Shown: positions 18,437 through 27,625, counted from the first letter of the stretch. The stretch is 64,000 nucleotides of DNA from Pseudanabaena sp. Salubria-1 (GCA_023336205.1 JALQCR010000009.1:62001-126000), one strand, 5' to 3'. Notes: generated by a model not told the origin, from the sequence alone. Made by a program: numbers and translations.

Positions 18437-19483
18437 ATGAATTTAAAATCTCTTTCTCAATCTTTTAATGTCTTACTGCTTGTTCCAACTGGAATTAATG
18501 CTGCTATTGGTGGCTATGCGGGGGATGCTTTGCCTGTGGCGAGGGCGATCGCATCTATAGCTGATAACGTGATTACGCATCCCAATGTCTTAAACGGCGC
18601 GAGTTTATATTGGTCAATGCCGAATGTTTTGTATGTGGAAGGTTATGCGATCGATCGCATGGCAAGAGGTGAGTGGGGTTTGCGTCCTGTGCGAGCTAAT
18701 CGAATTGGCGTAATTCTCGATCGCGGTATGGAACTAGATTTAGAATTGCGTCATCGTCAAGCGATTGCTGCTGCCCAAGCCACATTGGGTTTAAATATTA
18801 CAGATATTCTCGTTACCGATCAACCTCTCGGTGTAGAACTGCGATCGGGAGACTCTTGCGCGACATGGGGAACAATCGCCAATCTCGATAGTTTACTCAG
18901 AGCCGCCGAAAAATTAATTAAAGTCTCCAAAGTCGAAGCGATCGCAGTGGTGGCAAGATTTCCTGATGACTCAGATAGCGAAGCCTTACAAAACTATCGC
19001 CAAGGTAAAGGTGTGGATGCGCTTGCGGGAGCCGAAGCCGTAATTAGTCATGCGATCGTGCGAGAGTTTGCCATTCCCTGCGCCCATGCTCCTGCTTTGC
19101 AACCATTGCCACTAGATCCGAGCGTTTCGCCTCGCGCTGCTGCCGAAGAATTAGGTTATACGTTTTTGCCTTGTGTATTGGTTGGCTTGAGCCGCGCCCC
19201 AAAAATAATTACATCGCCAGATTTATTTAATGCTGGTGATTTTACAGCTGATCGGATTGATGCGATCGTCACTCCCTATAGTGCCTGTGGCGGCGCAGGT
19301 TTATTAGCGCTTAATCCTCTGCCCCATGTGCAAACTATTTTTGTTAGAGAAAATCAAACAGCGCTGAATGTTACGCCTGAAATGTTGGGTTTAAAAGGTA
19401 TTCAGGTTGAAAATTATTGGGAAGCGATCGGGGTTTTAACTGCGATTAAATCTGGAATTAATCCTCAAAGCTTACGGGTATAA
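18437..19483 (+). CDS. DUF3326-family protein
   Basis: 348 residues, full length for DUF3326, a family found mainly in cyanobacteria and plastid lineages. It begins with a FNVLLLVPTGINAAIGGYAGDALP segment and has a YWSMPNVLYVEGYAIDRM stretch, a glycine/cysteine-rich DSCATWG region and a PYSACGGAGLLALNP motif. No membrane segment is predicted. Its function is not established. It begins 20 bases after the STAND gene but is probably unrelated to it. Confidence 0.85.
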   Translation: MNLKSLSQSFNVLLLVPTGINAAIGGYAGDALPVARAIASIADNVITHPNVLNGASLYWSMPNVLYVEGYAIDRMARGEWGLRPVRANRIGVILDRGMELDLELRHRQAIAAAQATLGLNITDILVTDQPLGVELRSGDSCATWGTIANLDSLLRAAEKLIKVSKVEAIAVVARFPDDSDSEALQNYRQGKGVDALAGAEAVISHAIVREFAIPCAHAPALQPLPLDPSVSPRAAAEELGYTFLPCVLVGLSRAPKIITSPDLFNAGDFTADRIDAIVTPYSACGGAGLLALNPLPHVQTIFVRENQTALNVTPEMLGLKGIQVENYWEAIGVLTAIKSGINPQSLRV

Positions 19484-19619
19484 AGGATATTTTTGTGAAT
19501 AGGCGTTGCAGGGAATATCGCTGTGGCAACAAATCTAGACTATTAAGCGATATTTTGCAGTTTTAAGTGCAGAATTTATGAGACGATTAGCTAGATAATA
19601 TTCCCAAACTATAACAATC

Positions 19620-20237
19620 ATGAAATTTTGGAAGACTAGCGTTTCAGCATTGTTTGCTACAGTTATATTTGCTTCTGAGGCTCTATTAGTAGTCCAGACA
19701 GCTGTTGCACAACCTAGTAGCACAATAGCTCCTTCAAGCCTGAAGACAACTATTGTAAACAGAGCAATTACTGAAAGCGAGGTTTTAGCAGCCCAAAAGG
19801 CTTGGGGGGACGCATTGATATCTATTTCCAAGACATACGAGACTGAGGGAAAAGATGCTGCTAAAGCATTAGCTGGAAAGGTAATTGACGAAGCCTACGG
19901 TTACCAATTTGGACTTGTTCTTTTCAAGCCAACACTCACTACAGCTCCCCAGACATTCCGAACTACCCGTGCAAGCGCTCTGGCTTATTTTGTCGGCGAT
20001 GATCCTGCATTTCCGAGAGATAAAGGTTTTGCTTTGAATGGTTGGCGAAAAGTAGAGAGTAAGAATATTGGAATCTTTATTTCTGGCGATACGGCTACTT
20101 CTATGGGTAAAGTGACCCTTACCGATAAAGATGGCAATGTGATCACCGTAGACAAGACTTGGCAGTTCTTTAAGGACGATACTGGTAAGCTACGCATTAT
20201 TGTTCACCACTCCTCACTACCTTATTCAGGTAAATAA
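19620..20237 (+). CDS. Exported NTF2-like/SnoaL-fold protein of unknown function
   Basis: 205 residues. A signal peptide (hydrophobic residues about 8-28, ending in TAVAQ) is followed by a single domain with AAQKAWGDALISISKTYE, DEAYGYQFGLVLFKPT, ALAYFVGDDPAFPRDKGFAL and NVITVDKTWQFFKDD...IIVHHSSLPY. The closing strands resemble NTF2-like folds. Close relatives are sometimes labelled phosphoribosyl-AMP cyclohydrolase in databases; nothing here resembles HisI and I do not use that name. Confidence 0.72.
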   Translation: MKFWKTSVSALFATVIFASEALLVVQTAVAQPSSTIAPSSLKTTIVNRAITESEVLAAQKAWGDALISISKTYETEGKDAAKALAGKVIDEAYGYQFGLVLFKPTLTTAPQTFRTTRASALAYFVGDDPAFPRDKGFALNGWRKVESKNIGIFISGDTATSMGKVTLTDKDGNVITVDKTWQFFKDDTGKLRIIVHHSSLPYSGK

Positions 20238-20263
20238 TTTATCCAGCGATGCGATCGCAAACC

Positions 20264-20304
20264 GCAAAATGGGAAGAATCGCTTTGCGATTCTTCCCATT
20301 TTGC
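20264..20304. terminator. Bidirectional hairpin between convergent genes
   Basis: Arms GCAAAATGGGAAGAATCGC and GCGATTCTTCCCATTTTGC surround TTT, between the NTF2-like gene and the Rieske gene, which converge. Confidence 0.75.
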
Positions 20305-20325
20305 AGCACGAATATTAATATCAAA

Positions 20326-21372
20326 CTAGGAAGTGAAAGATTTGCCTAAGCCGATCGCTGCTAGCTTTTTCCGAAAAGTGATCGAGCTTTTATCACCTGC
20401 AATATGTACTTCATCAGCGAGACAAATAGGCAGATCTTCAGGCCATTGCTCCTCAACGATCGCCTTGTCCTCATAAAACACCTGATCATTAAAATCGAGG
20501 GTATCTTGTAGTGGAGCATCTTTATCGAAGTTCCGACAAATCGGCACGAATAATCGAGTTTTACGCGCCGAGATTGGCGAAGCCGCATTGAGAACATGCA
20601 GTTTGCCGTGGGGGAAGAAGACCGTTAATTTGGCGGTGAAAGGAACAAATAGTTCAAATAGTCTGCGCCACGAAAAATCTGGTGGAGCTAAATGCTTCAT
20701 GCCATGAGCATAGTTACTAACAGAGCTGATATAGTCGGCTCTGAATCCAGAGCTAGTTTGCTCAATGGTATAGTCTGGAACTTCTGGATTATCAGCTTCA
20801 CCAAAGGATTTAGCATGAATAAAAGCAAAGTGACTGACATCTAAGAATCCTTCCACCTGCCGCCCTGCGGCTGCATCCAAATCCACAGAATTGGGTAGCA
20901 CCTGAATATAATCTGGATCTTCCCATTCAGCTAATTCAGGAAATGGAACTTCACCATTGTCAATCAATCTCGTCCAAACTAACCCATAGCGCTCCATCAC
21001 TGGATAGGTCTTGAGCTTGAGTCTTAATGGAATTGTGGCATCGGGCTGAGCAGGAATAAAGACACATTTGGCATCGCAGTCATATTGCACACCATGATAG
21101 GGACAAACGAGGCGATCGTTTTCAATCCATCCCAAACTTAGAGGTGCGCCTCGATGTAAGCATAGATCTTTAGCAACGATAATCGTACCATCGGAAACTC
21201 GATAGATCACTAAGCGCTCATCTAATAGATGCGTGCCATAGGGTTTTTCGGTTGTGATTTCATGGGAGAAGGCAACAGGATACCAGAAGGGTGCAAGCGC
21301 TTGCCAATCAGTTGGGCTAAAGGTGCAATTGCGTGGCAAATATACTTCTTGGGTTGCTACCATAAACATCAC
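20326..21372 (-). CDS. Rieske 2Fe-2S non-heme iron oxygenase
   Basis: 348 residues. The Rieske cluster ligands are in CLHRGAP (about 71) and CPYHG (about 90). The mononuclear iron site is in EGFLDVSHFAFIHAKSFG (D...H...H, about 173-190). The plan fits one-component ring-hydroxylating/demethylase oxygenases of the vanillate O-demethylase or pheophorbide-a-oxygenase type. The substrate cannot be told from the sequence, and no reductase partner is adjacent. Three Met residues occur in the first four codons, so the start may be at 21363 or 21372. Confidence 0.85.
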   Translation of the reverse strand: MMFMVATQEVYLPRNCTFSPTDWQALAPFWYPVAFSHEITTEKPYGTHLLDERLVIYRVSDGTIIVAKDLCLHRGAPLSLGWIENDRLVCPYHGVQYDCDAKCVFIPAQPDATIPLRLKLKTYPVMERYGLVWTRLIDNGEVPFPELAEWEDPDYIQVLPNSVDLDAAAGRQVEGFLDVSHFAFIHAKSFGEADNPEVPDYTIEQTSSGFRADYISSVSNYAHGMKHLAPPDFSWRRLFELFVPFTAKLTVFFPHGKLHVLNAASPISARKTRLFVPICRNFDKDAPLQDTLDFNDQVFYEDKAIVEEQWPEDLPICLADEVHIAGDKSSITFRKKLAAIGLGKSFTS

Positions 21373-21450
21373 TCTTATGCATTGATCTACAAGATTGAAG
21401 TTACAACGATATAAAAATCTATTCTGTATAACTTTGCACGGATCCCATTA

Positions 21451-21552
21451 TACCAATTCACAAAAGTGTGGCAACACTTCTGTAAATTGAAAACCAAACC
21501 CTGTAAGGGTTTTAAAAACACAAAATGGCTACGCCATTTTGTGTCTTGGTAT
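21451..21552 (+). repeat. Repeat family R, copy 2
   Basis: This is the cleanest copy. It begins TACCAATTCACAAAAGTGTG and ends GTGTCTTGGTA, so TACCAA/TTGGTA form the tips. Inside are AAACCCTGTAAGGGTTTT and CACAAAATGGC-TAC-GCCATTTTGTG palindromes. It is about 102 bp with no coding capacity, consistent with a MITE or REP-like element. Confidence 0.85.
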
Positions 21553-21590
21553 AATTGTGCGGGATGAGCGATTTTGTAATAGCTGATAAG

Positions 21591-21655
21591 CAACCTCAAT
21601 AAAACCCAAAGCTAGGCTTTGCTCGACGATCCAGCTTTGGGTTTTATTGAGGTTG
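21591..21655. terminator. Hairpin overlapping the end of the zur gene
   Basis: Arms of 23 bp (starting CAACCTCAATAAAACCCAAA) flank a 19-base centre. The right arm is also the last codons of the Fur-family gene, so coding and terminator function overlap. Confidence 0.65.
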
Positions 21656-22033
21656 CTTTTGGCATTCACTACACAGTCCAAAAAATTCAAGAGTGTGATA
21701 GTAGATTTGGAAAGTATGTTTTTTTGCTAGTTGATTACCCAAATCATGGATGGGGCAAGAGTCGATAGGTAAAGACTTGCCGCAATTGAGGCAATTGAGA
21801 TGATGTCTATCAGTTGGGGTGACGCTATAGACTGTTTCGCCATTGGGTAAGGTCAGAGCTTTGATTAAGCCTTGTAGCTTGAGGGTATCTAGCGATCGAT
21901 ATACCGTGGCTAGACCCACACTGTTTTCACTATTGCGTAACTCCGAATGAATATCTTGCGCTGATACAGCGCGATCGTGATGTTGGAGGAGATGTAGCAC
22001 TCGTTCTTGGCTGCGAGTGAGTTTTTCTTTCAT
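21644..22033 (-). CDS. zur: Fur-family regulator of the zinc-responsive Zur (FurB) type
   Basis: About 129 residues. The winged-helix N-terminus is KLTRSQERVLHLLQ and AQDIHSELR...VGLATVYRSLDTL. The metal-binding half has HHLNCLNCGKSLPIDSCP and ends LEFFGLCSECQ, with two CxxC pairs for structural zinc. This tail is typical of cyanobacterial FurB/Zur rather than FurA or PerR. I chose the ATG at 22033 because the longer form (22060) would overlap the hairpin that ends the upstream gene. Confidence 0.82.
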   Translation of the reverse strand: MKEKLTRSQERVLHLLQHHDRAVSAQDIHSELRNSENSVGLATVYRSLDTLKLQGLIKALTLPNGETVYSVTPTDRHHLNCLNCGKSLPIDSCPIHDLGNQLAKKHTFQIYYHTLEFFGLCSECQKQPQ

Positions 22034-22046
22034 GCTTTTATGGTTT

Positions 22047-22083
22047 GTTAAAGCAAGCAAGCATTAGGCTAGCTTGCTTTAAC
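22047..22083 (-). terminator. Terminator of the Eis-type acetyltransferase gene
   Basis: Arms GTTAAAGCAAGC and GCTTGCTTTAAC lie just past the stop of the minus-strand gene at 22089. Confidence 0.6.
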
Positions 22084-22088
22084 TTAGT

Positions 22089-23327
22089 TCAGAACTTAAA
22101 AGGATTATAAATCAGACATGGTGTAAAGCATTTTTCTAATCGTTCACAAGTTTCTGAATTGATTTCCGTAATCCATTGTTTTTGTAACAATTCAGAAATC
22201 GTCTGAGTACCATAAATTAGAGCTGACATACCTGCGATCGTCGCACAAAAGTCGATCGCAAGATTTTCCATATCGCCACTACCATAGCGTTTAACTGTAA
22301 GCTGACCGCGATCGCCATGAAGATCACCCCTAATTCCAAATACGCCATCATTCCAATGACAATAGGGATCGCTAAGGACAAAGGTAAATGTCTCACATGT
22401 GATCGGCAAGCCATGCAAAGCGCCTACAATATCGATCGCTCTGACCATCCAAGGCTCAGTCATTGATGAATCTAAGCGTCCTGTATCACTGAGCCAAGTG
22501 TGGACGTTTACGCCTAATGGGACAGGCATTTTCAGACTGTGAATTTGATCTCGATGACTGGCAAAGAATTGCAATAGGCGATCGCGTGATTCGAGATCTA
22601 TCCAAAAAATTGATGAAATTTCAATTTGTCGATCGCGCATTGCCAAATTACCACTGCTATCGATCGTATAGATTGCGATGGCAACAGGTTGGCGATCGCG
22701 TTTGATCACCACACAGAGTTTTTGGCGGTGCAGATGCCACCATTGATCATAGGTGAAATCAGTAATTGCCAGACCATGACTGTGGGGCTGAAGAGTTTGC
22801 GATCGCAAGTTCTCGTATAGAAAATTAGCCAAAATATCCTTTGCTTCGGTTGCAGCGAGGCGATCGCAGGTCAAATTAGCTACATTTGGTAATTTCAAAT
22901 AACTTGCTAAAGAAGAAATTGGAATATTAATCTCATTAGTGGCATTGGCGATCGCATAGCCCAAGGCTTCATAAAAACTCTCCTTAAATGGCGTAAGCAT
23001 ACTCACGCAAATCCCTTGCATCCGCATTTCTAAAAATGCACTTTTCATGAGAGTCTTCACGCAACCCCGATTACGATATTCAGGATATGTCCATACGCCG
23101 CCGATGCCCCCCATCGTTTTAAGACTGCCACGCACCGACTGCTGAAAACTAAAACACTGCAACGCCGCCACAATTTTGCCATCGATTTCTGCTGCCAAAA
23201 CCTCCTCAGGATTGATCGCCGTCAAATGAGATCGGGGCAAATCTTGATTAGTCCAACGCGAATAGGCATACAAATCCCCCTTAAGAATTTCAAGACGTTC
23301 ACTGTTATTGATTTTGCGAATTTTCAT
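22089..23327 (-). CDS. Eis-like GNAT N-acetyltransferase
   Basis: About 412 residues from the ATG at 23327 (MKIRKINNSERLEI); a longer start at 23387 adds 20 residues unlike the family. The N-terminal GNAT domain contains the acetyl-CoA loop GGIGGVWTYPEYRNRGCVKTLM. A second, degenerate GNAT domain follows, then an SCP2-like C-terminal domain (about 300-412). This three-part plan is that of Eis-family acetyltransferases, known for acetylating aminoglycosides and lysines. The natural substrate here is unknown. Confidence 0.85.
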   Translation of the reverse strand: MKIRKINNSERLEILKGDLYAYSRWTNQDLPRSHLTAINPEEVLAAEIDGKIVAALQCFSFQQSVRGSLKTMGGIGGVWTYPEYRNRGCVKTLMKSAFLEMRMQGICVSMLTPFKESFYEALGYAIANATNEINIPISSLASYLKLPNVANLTCDRLAATEAKDILANFLYENLRSQTLQPHSHGLAITDFTYDQWWHLHRQKLCVVIKRDRQPVAIAIYTIDSSGNLAMRDRQIEISSIFWIDLESRDRLLQFFASHRDQIHSLKMPVPLGVNVHTWLSDTGRLDSSMTEPWMVRAIDIVGALHGLPITCETFTFVLSDPYCHWNDGVFGIRGDLHGDRGQLTVKRYGSGDMENLAIDFCATIAGMSALIYGTQTISELLQKQWITEINSETCERLEKCFTPCLIYNPFKF

Positions 23328-23403
23328 TGCCGTTGTATTGCAGCCAAATTTTACATTTTGTGATTCCCAAGATTTAGGCGATCGCAAACTCTGTATATTG
23401 TCG

Positions 23404-23441
23404 AAATCGCAGCATTATTTGTGTGAATAATGCTGCGATTT
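23404..23441. terminator. Hairpin between the acetyltransferase start and tRNA-Ala
   Basis: Arms AAATCGCAGCATTATT and AATAATGCTGCGATTT surround TGTGTG. It follows the minus-strand tRNA gene and could end its transcript. Confidence 0.6.
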
Positions 23442-23496
23442 ATTTTGTAGAAGATATAGGGCTAATAGTCATAGGATTACCCTTGCTACTAAAAAA

Positions 23497-23569
23497 TGGA
23501 GAATAGGAGGCTCGAACCCCTGACCTCTGCGGTGCGATCGCAGCACTCTACCAACTGAGCTAATTCCCC
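23497..23569 (-). tRNA. tRNA-Ala (anticodon CGC)
   Basis: On the minus strand a 73-base cloverleaf folds fully. The acceptor GGGGAAT pairs with ATTCTCC and includes the G3-U70 pair that identifies alanine tRNAs. The D-arm is GCTC-AGTTGGTA-GAGT, the anticodon arm CTGCG-ATCGCAC-CGCAG with anticodon CGC (codon GCG), and the T-arm has TTCGAGC in its loop. The discriminator is A. CCA is not encoded. The HIP1 octamer GCGATCGC spans the anticodon arm. Confidence 0.95.
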
Positions 23570-23593
23570 GACAGGCTATAGATACTAACATAA

Positions 23594-23626
23594 AATAAAA
23601 AGCAGCGCTTCGCGCTGCTTTTTATT
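23594..23626. terminator. Hairpin upstream of tRNA-Ala
   Basis: Arms AATAAAAAGCAGCGC and GCGCTGCTTTTTATT surround TTC. It is a perfect 15-bp stem with symmetrical A and T tracts. Confidence 0.65.
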
Positions 23627-23644
23627 ACAGCAATTCTCATTATG

Positions 23645-23706
23645 AAACCGCTTTTGGTGTTTACAGCGCCAAAGGCGCTGGAAACACCAAAAGCGGGTTT
23701 TTTTAT
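23645..23706. terminator. Large hairpin followed by a T-run
   Basis: A stem of about 26 bp starts AAACCGCTTTTGGTGTTT and ends GCGGGTTT, with tip GCGCC-AAA-GGCGC and a following T-run on the plus strand. A short open frame through it (from 23642) is therefore not believed. Confidence 0.6.
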
Positions 23707-23763
23707 ATTAAAAAAAGGGGGACTTTCTAAAACCGCTTTTTATAATAAAAATGGCTGTTTTTA

Positions 23764-23979
23764 TTATTTGGTGGATATGGGAGCTCTCGCTTCACCATTC
23801 ATTAAAAAGCGCGTGATCTTCTGCTCGTATCCTGAGCCATCGGGAAACTCCACGGCTAATACAGGATTTTTAATGTTTTCAGATGGGACTTTAGTTTGGA
23901 CTAATGGGCAGGTATGAGAGAGGAACCAAAAGACACGAGAAAATTGAGCAGGAGCTTGCAATAGCAAAATCCAGCTCAA
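23764..23979 (-). pseudogene. Possible small membrane-protein remnant cut by a transposase insertion
   Basis: The minus strand reads a hydrophobic segment (SWILLLQAPAQFSRVFWFL) followed by VPSENIKNPVLAVEFPDGSG and ends APISTK before TAA. The only start within it is a TTG. The frame runs upstream as LLLLS and meets a stop next to the decayed transposase, so the true N-terminus may be missing. No family is recognised. Confidence 0.3.
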
Positions 23980-24000
23980 AATTGAGAAGAGAAGCAGAAC

Positions 24001-25326
24001 CTAAATGGCAATTGGATGGGTTGGCGCAGGAGTCTTTTCAGTTTTCTTTCTTTTTGAGGCGTGTTTTTTAACAGTCGGATAGCGAATACGAGGAGGAAGG
24101 CGATCGCCTAAGGAGCGTCCGGGCGATTTACCGCGTAGTTTAGGAGGGATTGCAGGAGTACCAATCGCGGCAATAATTACCGCAAATGATTGAGCGACAC
24201 GACCAGGAGCAAGATTATCCTGAGGAGACTGCCAAGGTAAAGGAGCATCAACACAATCGAGACGAGCGAACCAAAGTTGCCAAGTCATTAAAGGCATCAA
24301 AGCACTCCAACGCTCAGCCGCCTGAGTAGAGGTAATCTGGGGCAGAGTCCAATGTAACCGTTGCTTGGCAAAACGATACCAATGCTCTATGGCAAAGCGA
24401 CGCAAGTATTTTAACCAAAGAGTTTCCAAAGCAGGCATAGTTTTACCCAACCAAGCCAACCACATGGGCTGAAACTTACGGTTGCGCCCCAAGGGTTCAA
24501 TCACCTCAATTCTAAAATCTGCATCGGTCTTTCTGGAGAAGTACGGAAATGAAAGTCACGCCAATAAGTTACCCGTACCCGACCTATTTTTGGGTCTGTA
24601 ATTTCTATAGTGGTGTCGGCAACAGCCCAAGTTTCTGGGGCATTCAGTTTGAATTTATGCCCATGTTTACAAGGTGCACCACGACCGCTATAGGCAGACG
24701 GAACTCCCAAACACAGCGATTAGATGCCAAACGTAGTAATAAATCCGCCTCAATATTCGCTGTTGCTTTCACAAAACTTGCATTCCCATATCCTCGGTCA
24801 TAGACAGCTAGGGGCGTACGCTTAACTGCTTTGTGACTTGTTTGAGTTGGAAGGCAGCTTTACTCACAGGAGTCTCGAAACTGGTGATCCGCTCATGTTT
24901 TATCGGTAGCGCCCAACTCCCACTTGCTCTGGGAATCCACGCCAACGTGCTGTAGCTTTGTCCTACGCCGATACTTTCGTCTTTGCCATGATGGAATCCT
25001 CTTTCCTTCAGCGTTTCCGCATCTGGTCGCAACCACACGCTATTATCTCCAGCCAGACAAGGTTGCTCTTCGGTTGGGATCTCTTGCACCATTAGTTTCA
25101 TCAACTTTCCTCTTGCTGGTCGGCTATCGCGCAGTCCCTCATAAATACTTGACCATTTTCGCCGAAATAATGGATTCATTGACAGACTCACATACGAGCT
25201 AATGCTCGGACTTGTCAGGACGGCATCCATTAATTCAAATACTGCATCTTTTCCTGTTCCTAGGTATTCATATATCGACTTGCGAAATTCTTGTAATTTT
25301 TGGAAAATCATAGTAGTCAATGTCAA
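24001..25326 (-). pseudogene. Decayed DDE transposase (NF041680-type), at least three frameshifts
   Basis: Three segments read in order on the minus strand: 25326-24808 (MTLTTMIFQKLQEFRKSIYEY to KQVTKQLSVRP), a middle piece beginning LAVYDRGYGNASF, and two more pieces (GVPSAYSGRGAPCKHGHKFK; IEPLGRNRKFQPMWLAW). Frame changes occur near 24813, 24712 and 24505. Together they match the full length of a cyanobacterial transposase type with DRGYGNASF and AVADTTIEI motifs. No clear terminal repeats or target duplication were found, so the insertion is probably old. Confidence 0.85.
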
Positions 25327-25399
25327 TTTGGTTTATTGATCATTGCTCTTTTGGCAGTTTGTGACATTCACTTCCTGCCTTTCTTTTCTTCTTTTTAGT

Positions 25400-25780
25400 C
25401 TAAAGTCCAGATGGGATTTGCAGCATATATACATAATCACCATTATGAAACTCGAAATAATTTCCTTGGTTAGGGTTGTAGGTTCTTGCGGTGAGCTTTA
25501 CACCCTTAGTGCCATTTTTGTTAACACTCCGATAGTAACGAGGTTGAGAAATATCTTTGGTATCAGCACAAATGTAAAGAGCATAGTCTTTAGTTTCTGC
25601 ATAGGCAAGAATCCCCCCAGTGCCATCACAGGTATTGTCATTGGCTAGCTCATTGGTTAAGCCAGTCCTTAAAGTCTCTGCGATCGCCTTGTTCTCTTTT
25701 ATTTCAGCACTTACTAGTAGGGAAAGCCCTAATAGCAAAGTCGCCACAGATTTTTGGAAAATAGATTTAATTAAACGCAT
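25400..25780 (-). CDS. Small exported protein of unknown function
   Basis: 126 residues. A signal peptide (hydrophobic residues about 12-27, then AEIKENKAIAE) precedes a mature region with two cysteines (DNTCDGTGG and ALYICADTK) that could form a disulfide, and YYRSVNKNGTKG. It is not recognised. It is divergent from ubiA, 154 bases away. Confidence 0.65.
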   Translation of the reverse strand: MRLIKSIFQKSVATLLLGLSLLVSAEIKENKAIAETLRTGLTNELANDNTCDGTGGILAYAETKDYALYICADTKDISQPRYYRSVNKNGTKGVKLTARTYNPNQGNYFEFHNGDYVYMLQIPSGL

Positions 25781-25934
25781 CTCAAAACCTCATTCTTTTG
25801 CAATTTGCAAGTGGAGAGATAATCGTTGCCCAAACTTACTGTAACAACCCTGAAAACCTTTGTAATCAGCAACTTTGCCTATTCTTCGACTGTATTTGTT
25901 ATAGTTACTCCAAAAGACTTGATAAGCATTCACT

Positions 25935-26831
25935 ATGACCACGAGCATCACCAATAAAGAATCAACATTAAAAAAAGTTGTGCATCTTCTGCGTTGGCAC
26001 AAACCCGCAGGAAGACTAATTTTGATGTTGCCTGCTCTGTGGGCAACAGTTGCAGCTGCCAAAACCCAGCATCAATTACCGCCTCTTGATTTATTGGGTG
26101 TGGTGATCCTTGGGAGCTTGGCAACTAGTGCCGCAGGTTGTGTAATTAACGATCTTTGGGATCGCGATATTGACCCGCAAGTCGATCGCACCAAAAATCG
26201 CCCCTTAGCCGATCGCTCTTTATCGATTCAAGTGGGAATTGCAGTTTTATTAGTTGCGGGGCTATGCGCATTTTTACTATCGACATACCTCAGTCCTCTA
26301 AGCTTTGGGCTGTGCTTTGCAGCCGTACCTGTAATCGCTATTTATCCTGCTTGCAAGCGCTTTTTTCCAGTGCCACAATTAGTACTGTCGATCGCATGGG
26401 GGTTTGCCGTATTGATCCCTTGGAGTGCAGTTACTGGCGGACTGGATCGCCATGCTTGGGAGCTATGGGTAGCTGTGATCGCATGGACAATGGGCTTTGA
26501 CACAATTTATGCCATGAGCGATCGCACTGATGATCTCAAGGTTGATATTAACTCTAGTGCCCTCTTTTTTGGAAGATATGTAACATTTGCGATCGCCGTA
26601 TTTTTAGCGATCGCCCTTGGATGCTTGCTTTGGATGGGTTGGGAGATTCAACTTGGTTACGCACACTACTTTGCTTGCTTGACGGCAGGAGTAATATGGA
26701 TATGGCAATATAACAGACTGAATCAAGCTGAAATTCCCAGCGATTTATATCAAAAAGCCTTTGGTCAAAATGTCTGGATCGGCTTTATTATTCTTGCAGG
26801 AATGCTGCCATCGGCTCTAGGGCTTAGCTAA
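25935..26831 (+). CDS. ubiA: UbiA-type 4-hydroxybenzoate polyprenyltransferase (plastoquinone pathway)
   Basis: 298 residues, polytopic (8-9 membrane segments). The first aspartate motif is NDLWDRDID (about 73) and the second is DTIYAMSDRTDD (about 191). These bind Mg-polyprenyl diphosphate. In cyanobacteria this enzyme prenylates 4-hydroxybenzoate on the way to plastoquinone-9. It stands alone, followed by cp12. Confidence 0.9.
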   Translation: MTTSITNKESTLKKVVHLLRWHKPAGRLILMLPALWATVAAAKTQHQLPPLDLLGVVILGSLATSAAGCVINDLWDRDIDPQVDRTKNRPLADRSLSIQVGIAVLLVAGLCAFLLSTYLSPLSFGLCFAAVPVIAIYPACKRFFPVPQLVLSIAWGFAVLIPWSAVTGGLDRHAWELWVAVIAWTMGFDTIYAMSDRTDDLKVDINSSALFFGRYVTFAIAVFLAIALGCLLWMGWEIQLGYAHYFACLTAGVIWIWQYNRLNQAEIPSDLYQKAFGQNVWIGFIILAGMLPSALGLS

Positions 26832-26922
26832 ACCCTTACTGCCAGTTTCCTACTCCTGACGCATGATGGCTAGCTAACCTCAGTCTGTTAATATCTAAGT
26901 TATAGATAGTTTAAAGAAATAC

Positions 26923-27144
26923 ATGAGCAATATTACAGAGAAGATCCAAGAAGAACTAAAACAAGCCAGAGAAACCTGCGAAGTCAGCGGTACTGGCTCC
27001 AAGGAATGTGCTGCTGCATGGGATGCAGTCGAAGAGTTACAAGCTGAGTCGTCACACCAAAAGCAGTCAAAGGGTAAAAACTCCCTCGAAGTATATTGTG
27101 ACGATAATCCTGAGGCAGCTGAGTGTCGTCTTTACGAAGATTAA
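26923..27144 (+). CDS. cp12: CP12, redox regulator of the Calvin cycle
   Basis: 73 residues, the full short CP12. The N-terminal cysteine pair is CEVSGTGSKEC (C19 and C29), the core motif is AWDAVEEL, and the C-terminal pair is CDDNPEAAEC, ending LYED. Oxidised CP12 locks phosphoribulokinase and GAPDH in an inactive complex in the dark. All four cysteines are present. Confidence 0.96.
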   Translation: MSNITEKIQEELKQARETCEVSGTGSKECAAAWDAVEELQAESSHQKQSKGKNSLEVYCDDNPEAAECRLYED

Positions 27145-27197
27145 TTGCTTGAAATTTTGATGTCAGATTAGTTGCTAAATAGCATTCTGCAAATTTC

Positions 27198-27237
27198 CAT
27201 AAAAAAGGGGGGGGCTCTAAGCGCCCCCTTTTTTATG
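27198..27237. terminator. Terminator after cp12
   Basis: Arms CATAAAAAAGGGG(GGGG)C and GCGCCCCCTTTTTTATG surround a short loop, 54 bases after the cp12 stop. Confidence 0.75.
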
Positions 27238-27278
27238 TAGCATCTTAAATAATTATCAATTCTCGAAAGTGTTGCTAA

Positions 27279-27379
27279 TACCAAAACACAAAATGACGTA
27301 GCCATTTTATGTTTTTAAACCCCTTACAGGGTTTGGTTTTTAATTCACAAAAGTGTGACAAAACTTCAGTGAATTGGTA
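27279..27379 (-). repeat. Repeat family R, copy 3 (inverted)
   Basis: It runs TACCAAAACACAAAATGACG to GTGAATTGGTA, the reverse of copy 2, with the same tips (TACCAA/TTGGTA). The rest of the cp12-to-27626 gap holds a weaker partial copy (about 27395-27470) and two small hairpins near 27518-27570. No gene is seen in it. Confidence 0.82.
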
Positions 27380-27517
27380 TAAATCTTGAATGTTAAAAAA
27401 GAAACCTCGTCTGTGTTTTAAGAGTACAAAATATCCACACTATTTTGTGCATATTGTATTACGCTAAAATTTATCTCTAAATCAGTAAATTTGCCAGATT
27501 GTCAGTTACATTTAAAT

Positions 27518-27542
27518 TGAATCCCCATAGTAGGGGGATTCA
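27518..27542. other. Small hairpin in the leader of the gene at 27626
   Basis: TGAATCCCC and GGGGATTCA pair around ATAGTAG. It is followed by a second weak hairpin (GATTTTCAAG-like arms). It may belong to the 5' leader of the next gene; no known riboswitch is recognised. Confidence 0.35.
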
Positions 27543-27625
27543 GCAATTTTCAAGGACTTGAAAATCGCTATAGTGAAGTACATCTATAGTTGCTAGAGAA
27601 ATTTGTAGATAATTGGGAATAGGGT

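Noticed and set aside
19620..20237. Phosphoribosyl-AMP cyclohydrolase label for the exported protein
   Set aside because: There is a signal peptide and no HisI metal-binding cysteine pattern.
23642..23917. 91-residue plus-strand open frame
   Set aside because: Its first 60 bases form a terminator-like hairpin and the rest has no recognisable protein pattern.
24001..25326. Three separate small genes in the decayed transposase
   Set aside because: They follow each other in different frames and together match one transposase, so they are fragments.
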